Positions 42,973 through 48,387 of a stretch of DNA of 48,387 nucleotides are shown here, in pieces (position 1 is the stretch's first letter; the number at the start of each line of letters is the position of its first letter). Source of the stretch: Cellvibrionales bacterium UBA4451 (lineage in GTDB: Bacteria; Pseudomonadota; Gammaproteobacteria; Pseudomonadales; Porticoccaceae); contig DGPB01000020.1 in assembly GCA_002390285.1 (NCBI GenBank), forward strand, positions 1 through 48,387. Direction: 5' to 3'. The position numbers were made by a program, and so were the translations under genes. The notes under the pieces were generated by a model, which did not search any database, was not told where the DNA came from, and saw only the letters and a program-made list of their open reading frames with translations.

Positions 42973-43015
42973 AATGCGTATGCGACTCGTAACGGTTGAG
43001 AGTGGATGTTTTCAT
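42965..43015 (-). CDS. Possible 16-residue leader peptide of the sigma gene
   Basis: An ATG at 43015, inside the predicted sigma-gene leader, opens a frame MKTSTLNRYESHTHYE ending in TGA at 42967-42965. The TGA lies within the first codons of the sigma gene (ATGAGTGA), out of frame. AGGG is 4 bases before the ATG. Because the sigma gene itself lacks a good ribosome-binding site, translation could be coupled through this peptide. Confidence 0.3.
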   Translation of the reverse strand: MKTSTLNRYESHTHYE

Positions 43016-43071
43016 AATGCCCTATGGCCTGCCGTTGTGCTAGCACGCTTAATGTCTCTCACCTCTCCTCT

Positions 43072-43101
43072 CTTTTACGCCGGTGGCGGAGGATTGGATC
43101 A
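43072..43101 (-). promoter_or_regulatory. ECF-type promoter of the sigma-chrR operon
   Basis: On the - strand TGATCC (43101-43096) is followed after exactly 18 bases by TAAAAG (43077-43072). This is the -35/-10 form reported for Rhodobacter RpoE (TGATCC, about 18 bases, TAA). Transcription would begin near 43065, leaving about 93 bases of leader. Confidence 0.8.
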
Positions 43102-43133
43102 CATTAAAATAATAATTTTAATGTGATCCAATC
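43092..43133. repeat. Perfect 19-bp inverted repeat in the divergent promoter
   Basis: Arm GATTGGATCACATTAAAAT (43092-43110) is the exact reverse complement of 43115-43133, with a 4-base AATA centre. Each arm contains the TGATCC -35 box of one promoter, pointing outward. Both predicted transcription starts lie outside the repeat, so it should act as DNA and not as an RNA hairpin. The AT-rich centre could be a shared UP element or a dimeric protein site. Confidence 0.95.
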
Positions 43134-43153
43134 TTGCTTACCAGGCGTAAGGT
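43124..43153 (+). promoter_or_regulatory. ECF-type promoter of the lipid operon
   Basis: TGATCC (43124-43129) is followed after exactly 18 bases by TAAGGT (43148-43153), mirroring the - strand promoter about the centre of the repeat. GGCGTAA is shared at both -10 regions. The predicted start of transcription falls at or next to the ATG at 43159, so the first gene may be leaderless. Confidence 0.8.
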
Positions 43154-43158
43154 ATCTT

Positions 43159-43617
43159 ATGAAAAAGACAATCGCAGAGAATAACCCCTTAAGGCACAGT
43201 GACTCTTTAGTCGCACACTTTAAATATCTGTACCGCGACTTGATGTTGGCGGACCTCGATAAACTCAGTGAAATCTATGCCGAAGATGCAGTGTTTGTAG
43301 ATCCGGTGCATGAAGTGCACGGTCTTGACTCTCTACAAGCGTACATCAGTGAAATGTGCCGCAATCTAACATTTTGCCGTTTTGAGTATCTCGACCAAGT
43401 TATTAGTGACGGCGACGCTTATATCAAGTGGAATATGCATTTTTCTCATCAAAAATTAGGTGCTAAAACCATAAAAGTACGTGGCGTTAGCCATATACAA
43501 TTCCAGAAAACCATTGTTTATCACGAAGATATTTACGATATGGGCGCCATGCTTTATGAGCATGTTCCTGTGATTGGGATGGCGACGAGCTGGTTGAAAC
43601 GACGCTTGGCAGTCTGA
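43159..43617 (+). CDS. NTF2/SnoaL-like protein
   Basis: A 152-aa soluble protein with the NTF2-like cone fold: FKYLYRDLMLADLDKLSEIY, then AEDAVFVDPVHEVHG (about residues 40-54) and WNMHFSHQKLG. Such proteins are common in the ChrR regulons of proteobacteria, but their role is unknown; a lipid-binding or small-enzyme role is possible. The ATG at 43159 has AAGG 6 bases upstream, yet the -10 at 43148-43153 implies that this site may not be transcribed. An ATG at 43123 lies within the repeat and upstream of the -10, and is rejected. Confidence 0.85.
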   Translation: MKKTIAENNPLRHSDSLVAHFKYLYRDLMLADLDKLSEIYAEDAVFVDPVHEVHGLDSLQAYISEMCRNLTFCRFEYLDQVISDGDAYIKWNMHFSHQKLGAKTIKVRGVSHIQFQKTIVYHEDIYDMGAMLYEHVPVIGMATSWLKRRLAV

Positions 43618-43662
43618 TTTAAACGAATCTATACGAACACATAATGGCGTTGGCGCATCACC

Positions 43663-44409
43663 ATGACAACCATTAATACGCGTAAAAATATTTGGATTAC
43701 CGGTGCCAGTAGCGGCATTGGACGCGCATTAGCGCTTATCCTGGCACAGCAGGGGAACTGTGTATTGGCCAGTGGCCGCAACTTGCAAGCATTGGGTGCG
43801 CTGGCCGGTGAGCACAAGAATATTAAAATATTGGCGATAGATATTTCCGAAGCGATTGACAGTGACGCTATTCGTCAGCATTTTGAGTTTCTAAATTGCG
43901 TTATTTTGAATGCGGGCACGTGTGAGTATTTAGATGTAGATGCGCCCGATTGGTCAATGATGGAACGAGTTATGCGGGTGAATTTTTTGGGTGCGGTAAA
44001 TAGCTTGGAAGCCGCTCTGCCGTTGTTGCGCAGCAACCCGCTCGGTGGGGGACACATTGTAGGGGTTGGCTCTTTGGCAACGGTGGTGCCGTTCGCTCGC
44101 GCTGAGGCTTACGGTGCTTCTAAGGCTGCACTGCAATATTGGTTGAATTCGCTGCGTTTGGATTTCGCACCTGAAGGCATTGATGTCACTGTGGTGAATC
44201 CTGGTTTTGTGAAAACCCCGTTGACCGATAAGAATGATTTTGAGATGCCATTTTTAATGAGCGCACAACAGGCCGCGCAAAGAATTTCTTGTGCTATTGA
44301 ATCACGACCTCGCGTGCTGAACTTTCCTCGACGGTTAAGTTATCTATTGCACTTTATGCGCCTTTTTCCCTCTTTATGGCAGCGTTTAATGGTTGCCGAT
44401 AAAAAGTAA
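43663..44409 (+). CDS. Short-chain dehydrogenase/reductase
   Basis: A 248-aa Rossmann enzyme with TGASSGIG (13-20), NAG (83-85) and the catalytic Ser137, Tyr150 and Lys154 (YGASK). PGFVKTPLTD (near 184) is a usual SDR feature. It is an NAD(P)-dependent oxidoreductase; the substrate is unknown, and a lipid or fatty acyl intermediate is an inference from context. It lies 45 bases after the NTF2-like gene, with no internal terminator. Confidence 0.9.
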   Translation: MTTINTRKNIWITGASSGIGRALALILAQQGNCVLASGRNLQALGALAGEHKNIKILAIDISEAIDSDAIRQHFEFLNCVILNAGTCEYLDVDAPDWSMMERVMRVNFLGAVNSLEAALPLLRSNPLGGGHIVGVGSLATVVPFARAEAYGASKAALQYWLNSLRLDFAPEGIDVTVVNPGFVKTPLTDKNDFEMPFLMSAQQAAQRISCAIESRPRVLNFPRRLSYLLHFMRLFPSLWQRLMVADKK

Positions 44410-44473
44410 TATTTTGAATTTACAATTATTGCAAGTGCGATTTATAAGTATAAAAATAATAGAGGTATTTTTT

Positions 44474-45724
44474 TTGAAAATAGCGGTAGTCGGTAGCGGT
44501 ATTTCCGGTTTGGTGAGTGCCTATTTATTGCATCATGAGCATGAAGTGACGGTATTTGAAAATGCTTCCGAGGTGGGTGGGCATACCGCCACGAAGGATG
44601 TGGAGCTGGAAGGACAAAATTACTCCATCGATACCGGCTTTATTGTCTTCAACGACTGGACCTATCCCAATTTTATTAAGCTGCTTGACCAACTGGGGGT
44701 GGGTTCGCAAGATACGGACATGAGTTTTAGTGTGAGCTCTGCCATAAGTGATTTGGAATATGGTGGCAGTAACTTGAATACGTTATTTGCGCAACGTAGA
44801 AACGTGCTGAGCTTTCGTTTTTGGGGCATGTTGCGCGATATTCTGCGCTTTAATCGTGAGTCGATTGAAGATTTAGATGCAGGTGAATTTGAGGAGAGAG
44901 TTACCCTAGGTGAATACCTAAAGATAAAAAATTATGGAGAGGCTTTTTCTCGTGATTATTTGATTCCCATGGGCAGTGCAATTTGGTCCGCATCGACAGA
45001 AGCAATATTTAATTTTCCGATGCTACTTTTTGTCCGATTCTTTAAAAATCACGGCCTATTGAGTGTTAATGATCGCCCGCAGTGGCGTGTTATTAAAGGT
45101 GGCTCACGAGAATATCTGGAGCCTTTAACGAAAGGCTTTGCCTGCAATATTCGTACAAATACCGACATTGAGCAGGTTAATCGCACGGATCACACCGTTA
45201 CTATTGTTTTTAGAGATGGTGGCTGTGAATCCTTCGATCAACTGATTTTCGCCTGTCATAGCGATCAAGCATTGGCGTTGCTGGCTGATAGTACGGCTGA
45301 TGAGTTTGAAATTTTATCCGCCATTCCCTACCAGCAGAATGATGTGGTTTTGCATACCGATGAGCGTTTATTACCGGATAGCCGTCGTGCTTGGTCGGCT
45401 TGGAACTATCGGTTGTGCAAGGAAAAGAAAAAACAGGCTGTGCTTACTTATAACATGAACCTATTACAAGGTATTGAGGCGCCTGCCACTTTCTGTGTGA
45501 CCCTCAATGCAACTGGCGATATCGATCCCGAAAAAATTCTTGGGTGCTACAGCTATAGCCATCCCGTATTCTCACTGTCATCCGAGGCGGCGACCGAACG
45601 CTGGCATGAAATTAACGGCGTTAATAGAACTTGGTTTTGCGGCGCCTACTGGGGCAATGGTTTTCATGAGGATGGTGTTAATAGTGGTATCCGTGTCGCC
45701 CAGTCTTTGGGGGCGAAGTGGTGA
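44474..45724 (+). CDS. FAD-dependent oxidoreductase (amine-oxidase fold)
   Basis: A 416-aa flavoprotein with a dinucleotide-binding GSGISG at 7-12, then GGHTATKDV, DTGFIVFNDWTYPNF and, near the C-terminus, WFCGAYWGNGFHEDG with the FAD-closing motif. It belongs to the NAD/FAD-binding group found beside DUF1365 and CFA-like genes. A desaturase or oxidase acting on lipid is plausible. The start is a TTG at 44474 with AGAGG 8 bases upstream; a longer frame from 44393 overlaps the SDR gene and adds 27 AT-encoded residues with no family match. Confidence 0.88.
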   Translation: MKIAVVGSGISGLVSAYLLHHEHEVTVFENASEVGGHTATKDVELEGQNYSIDTGFIVFNDWTYPNFIKLLDQLGVGSQDTDMSFSVSSAISDLEYGGSNLNTLFAQRRNVLSFRFWGMLRDILRFNRESIEDLDAGEFEERVTLGEYLKIKNYGEAFSRDYLIPMGSAIWSASTEAIFNFPMLLFVRFFKNHGLLSVNDRPQWRVIKGGSREYLEPLTKGFACNIRTNTDIEQVNRTDHTVTIVFRDGGCESFDQLIFACHSDQALALLADSTADEFEILSAIPYQQNDVVLHTDERLLPDSRRAWSAWNYRLCKEKKKQAVLTYNMNLLQGIEAPATFCVTLNATGDIDPEKILGCYSYSHPVFSLSSEAATERWHEINGVNRTWFCGAYWGNGFHEDGVNSGIRVAQSLGAKW

Positions 45725-46509
45725 GTGGCGAGTGCGGAAACCTGAACAGTGGTATTTATAAAGGCTGGGTAAGACACCGGCGCTTTTTGCCGCGGCTGCA
45801 TGAGTTTCGCTATCGCGTATTTATGATGTATCTCGACATGAGTGAATTGGACCGTGTATTTAGCGGTACCTGCTTATGGTCTGTGCACCACTGGACGTTG
45901 GCGCGTTTTAAACGTGAAGATTTCTTGGGCGATCCTGCCATGCCCCTAGATGAAGCAGTGCGTCAGCGGGTTGAATCCTCTGAAGGGGTTCGTCCTGCTG
46001 GGCCTATCCGTATGCTGGCTAATTTGCGCTATTTTGGATTTATTATGAACCCCATTGTTTGCTATTACTGCTTTGATGAAACAGAGCGATTGCAATATAT
46101 GGTGGCTGAAGTGACCAATACGCCATGGAATGAACGGCACAGCTATGTTTTAAATTGTGATCCACAGCGTGATAAGCAGCGTATAAGATTTAAGAAGCAT
46201 TTACACGTTTCACCTTTTAATCCTATGGATATTGTTTATCGCTGGCGCAGTAATAAGCCGGGTAAAAATTTATATATCCATATGGAAAATGTAAGAAGTA
46301 ATGATGTTGATAATACCAAAATCGAGTTTGATGCCACTCTAATTTTACAGAGAGAAGAAATTTGTGTGCATGGCTTGCGATCTATTATTTGTCGCTATCC
46401 ATTGATGACCATAAAGGTAGTTTCGGCTATTTACTGGCAGGGCCTTAGAATATTGATTAAACGCATCCCTTTTTACGCACATCCAAAAAAAACTGAACAA
46501 GAAATATGA
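45721..46509 (+). CDS. DUF1365 family protein
   Basis: A 262-aa protein with the DUF1365 signatures YKGWVRHRRFLPRLHEFRYR (about 13-32), FIMNPIVCYYCFD (near 107-119) and TNTPWNERHSYVL. The family almost always sits between an FAD oxidoreductase and a CFA-like methyltransferase, as here; biochemical function is unknown. The GTG at 45721 overlaps the end of the FAD gene (GTGA). A GTG one codon earlier is also possible. Confidence 0.88.
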   Translation: MSGECGNLNSGIYKGWVRHRRFLPRLHEFRYRVFMMYLDMSELDRVFSGTCLWSVHHWTLARFKREDFLGDPAMPLDEAVRQRVESSEGVRPAGPIRMLANLRYFGFIMNPIVCYYCFDETERLQYMVAEVTNTPWNERHSYVLNCDPQRDKQRIRFKKHLHVSPFNPMDIVYRWRSNKPGKNLYIHMENVRSNDVDNTKIEFDATLILQREEICVHGLRSIICRYPLMTIKVVSAIYWQGLRILIKRIPFYAHPKKTEQEI

Positions 46510-46524
46510 GAAGGTCGAAGTAGT

Positions 46525-47799
46525 ATGAATACAGCAAGCATTAACGATCACAATATTAATCGCAAACTGCAAACTAGCATCTGGGATAAGCTGGCTAAAA
46601 AAATGTTGTTTAAAGTGCTTGCCGATCTAGAGGTAGGTCGGCTGGTGATCAAGGATGGAGGTGAAGTCTATAGCTTTGGGCAGAGTGTGGATCAGGCGAG
46701 TATTGTCGGCCACCTATTTATTCATCACAGCTCAGCCTACCGTGATTTAGCGATGGGTGGTTCGATCGGTTCTGGTGAAGCATATATGCTGGGTAGCTGG
46801 TCATCGTCGAATTTAGTGGACGTTATTCGCCTGTTTGCTGCCAATATTGAATTGCTTAATAAAATGGATGATGGGCGCCCATTACTTACACGAATGACCA
46901 CAAAGATTGCGCACTTTTTGAATGCTAACTCACAGTCAGGGTCGCGAAAGAATATTGCTGCGCACTATGATCTTGGCAATAATTTCTTTGATCTCTTCCT
47001 TGATCCCACCATGATGTATTCGGCGGCAATTTTTCCACATAAAGAGTCTGGCTTGGAAGAGGCATCAATTTATAAGTTGGACACAGTTTGCAAAAAACTA
47101 AAATTGAACCAAAGTGATCACTTGCTAGATATTGGTACCGGATGGGGTGGCCTGGCTATCCATGCGGCGAAAAAATATGGCTGCCGAGTGACCACTACCA
47201 CAATTTCGCGTGAACAGTACGAGTATGCTAAAGCGGCCGTGGTTGAGGCTGGAGTAGAAGATAAAGTCACGCTGCTATTAGAAGATTATCGTGACTTAAC
47301 GGGTTCTTATGACAAACTTGTTTCTATTGAAATGATTGAAGCGGTGGGGCATGAGTTTTATGACAGTTATTTTGAAAAATGCTCGAGCTTATTGATGCCG
47401 GATGGTTTGATGGTCATTCAAGCGATTACCATTGCCGATAAACGCTACGACTACGCTAAAAATAGCGTAGATTTTATTCAGCGTTATATTTTCCCCGGAG
47501 GAGGCTTGCCTTCGAATGAAGTCATTGCCGGTTGTATACGCAAGAATACGGATATGCTCATTGTAGGAGTAGAAGATATTGGTCTGCATTACGCTAGAAC
47601 TTTAGCTGAGTGGCGCAAACGTTTTCATGACCGACGTAATGAGGTTAAACAACAAGGGTTTGACGATGTGTTTTGTCGCATGTGGGATTTTTATCTGTGC
47701 TACTGCGAGGGCGGATTTACAGAGAGGGCTATTAGTACTGTGCAGGTAGTCTTTGCGAAACCTGCGGCGCGTGATTTTGAACCTCTTCGTGCGCTTTAA
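46525..47799 (+). CDS. CFA-synthase-like lipid methyltransferase
   Basis: A 424-aa SAM-dependent enzyme of the cyclopropane fatty acid synthase family, acting on unsaturated acyl chains of membrane phospholipids. The SAM motif is LLDIGTGWGGLA (200-211), after HYDLGNNFFDLFLDP (147-161). Compared with E. coli CFA synthase, as I recall its bicarbonate site, Cys139 is Ala167 (MMYSAAIF) and His266 is Gln299 (VIQAIT); Glu239 and Tyr317 are kept (Glu272, Tyr321). This suggests a methyl transfer outcome that may not be cyclopropanation. It is 15 bases after the DUF1365 gene. Confidence 0.92.
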   Translation: MNTASINDHNINRKLQTSIWDKLAKKMLFKVLADLEVGRLVIKDGGEVYSFGQSVDQASIVGHLFIHHSSAYRDLAMGGSIGSGEAYMLGSWSSSNLVDVIRLFAANIELLNKMDDGRPLLTRMTTKIAHFLNANSQSGSRKNIAAHYDLGNNFFDLFLDPTMMYSAAIFPHKESGLEEASIYKLDTVCKKLKLNQSDHLLDIGTGWGGLAIHAAKKYGCRVTTTTISREQYEYAKAAVVEAGVEDKVTLLLEDYRDLTGSYDKLVSIEMIEAVGHEFYDSYFEKCSSLLMPDGLMVIQAITIADKRYDYAKNSVDFIQRYIFPGGGLPSNEVIAGCIRKNTDMLIVGVEDIGLHYARTLAEWRKRFHDRRNEVKQQGFDDVFCRMWDFYLCYCEGGFTERAISTVQVVFAKPAARDFEPLRAL

Positions 47800-47819
47800 A
47801 TAAACGTTGGGAAAGGCCG

Positions 47820-48347
47820 ATGAAAACTGAGCTTCGGCGTTTTGTACTTAATGCCGCTCTATTCCAAGCTGGCTGGTTTGCTTTTGTTGTGGGCGGCGAT
47901 AGGGTTGCTTTATGGTTACTGCCGCTGCTGCTGATATTCCATCATTATTGGGTTTTACAGATTACTCGTGAATGGTCTTTTGTAGTTGGCTTTTCGGTAT
48001 TGGGCGTTAGTATTGACAGCCTGTTATCGGTTACGGGTTTGCTTTCCTTTGATGAGCAATATTTTTTTATTCCTTTCTGGTTGTTTGCCTTGTGGCTGTT
48101 GATGGCGACAACCTTTCATCACTGCTTGTCGTGGTTGGTAGATAAATACTACCTGGCAGCAGCATTCGGCGCATTTTTTTCTACCTTGGCTTATTGGGCG
48201 GGAGCTAATCTTTCTCGTGTTACCTTTCATGCAGAGCCATGGCGTTCACTGCTAGCTATTGCAGTAGTTTGGGCTTTGTTATTACCGCTCGGTTTGCATT
48301 GTTCGCAGCGATATTTTAAGTCGCCAGAGGTCTCTTCGAAGGAATAG
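47820..48347 (+). CDS. DUF2878 family membrane protein
   Basis: A 175-aa inner-membrane protein with about five or six hydrophobic helices. The N-terminal LNAALFQAGWFAFVVGGDRV and the central LFALWLLMATTFHHCLSWLV match the DUF2878 family, which recurs in the same ChrR-linked clusters. Function is unknown. GGGAAAGG lies before the ATG. It is the seventh element of the sigma-controlled locus. Confidence 0.85.
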   Translation: MKTELRRFVLNAALFQAGWFAFVVGGDRVALWLLPLLLIFHHYWVLQITREWSFVVGFSVLGVSIDSLLSVTGLLSFDEQYFFIPFWLFALWLLMATTFHHCLSWLVDKYYLAAAFGAFFSTLAYWAGANLSRVTFHAEPWRSLLAIAVVWALLLPLGLHCSQRYFKSPEVSSKE

Positions 48348-48348
48348 T

Positions 48349-48387
48349 ATGAAGCTGTTGATATATATGGTAGCTACGGGTGGACTT
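48349..48387 (+). CDS. Start of the next operon gene (cut by window end)
   Basis: AAGGAA (48339-48344) precedes an ATG at 48349, one base after the DUF2878 stop. Only 13 codons are seen (MKLLIYMVATGGL), a hydrophobic, signal- or membrane-type N-terminus. The operon therefore continues beyond the window. In similar clusters a lipocalin, DUF3833 or chalcone-isomerase-like gene can follow, but the family cannot be told here. Confidence 0.6.
   Translation, partial: MKLLIYMVATGGL

Noticed and set aside
44393..44473. Extended N-terminus of the FAD oxidoreductase
   Set aside because: It overlaps the SDR gene, is encoded by AT-rich spacer and lies before the dinucleotide-binding start. The TTG at 44474 has a proper ribosome-binding site.
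1..48387. tRNA, rRNA, CRISPR, insertion sequence or prophage
   Set aside because: No cloverleaf, rRNA segment, regular repeat-spacer array, transposase or phage gene was recognised on reading the window.

Overview
The window is chromosomal DNA of a Gram-negative gammaproteobacterium. The evidence is the complete S10-spc-alpha ribosomal gene order, the lptD-surA-pdxA-rsmA-apaG-apaH and miaB-phoH(ybeZ)-ybeY-corC-lnt / leuS-lptE-holA blocks in the order known from Escherichia and Pseudomonas, and an amgK-murU pair divergent from lptD as in Pseudomonas. Moderate GC, a DUF1820 gene and the ChrR-linked lipid cluster suggest a marine Cellvibrionales/Pseudomonadales-type bacterium. That placement is an inference from gene content, not a database match.

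Layout. 1-14000: a sigma70-type promoter, then the ribosomal superoperon rpsJ to rplQ, all on + (S10, spc and alpha operons joined, including secY, rpmJ and rpoA), ended by a strong terminator. 14091-18681: galE (+), then on the - strand a histidine-kinase-like membrane protein with an eroded ATP-binding domain, a small SAM methyltransferase and an AtoE-type short-chain fatty acid transporter. 18841-25863 (-): the outer-membrane biogenesis/housekeeping operon lptD-surA-pdxA-rsmA-apaG-apaH, most genes overlapping by 4 bases. 25954-28201 (+): amgK-murU (MurNAc recycling) and a VanZ-like membrane protein. 28266-38013 (-): holA, lptE, leuS, lnt, corC, ybeY, phoH-like and miaB. 38163-39899: DUF1820 gene (+) and class Ic aspartate aminotransferase (-), convergent on a bidirectional terminator.

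39900-41660 is an AT-rich, partly decayed stretch. It holds an unstarted hydrophobic frame, an intact DUF4345 gene, a DUF1499 lipoprotein pseudogene (frameshift at an A8 run plus a nonsense codon) and another broken reading frame.

41666-48387 is the most interesting part: an ECF sigma factor/ChrR anti-sigma pair (-) divergent from an operon encoding an NTF2-like protein, an SDR, an FAD oxidoreductase, a DUF1365 protein, a cyclopropane-synthase-like methyltransferase, a DUF2878 membrane protein and a further gene cut by the window end. Between the two arms lies a perfect 19-bp inverted repeat. It carries a TGATCC -35 box on each strand, each followed 18 bases later by TAA. This is a symmetric divergent promoter of the type read by RpoE/ChrR singlet-oxygen sigma factors. 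The methyltransferase lacks two residues of the bicarbonate site of E. coli cyclopropane synthase, so the operon may make a lipid modification other than a plain cyclopropane ring.

No tRNA, rRNA, CRISPR array, insertion sequence or prophage was seen.
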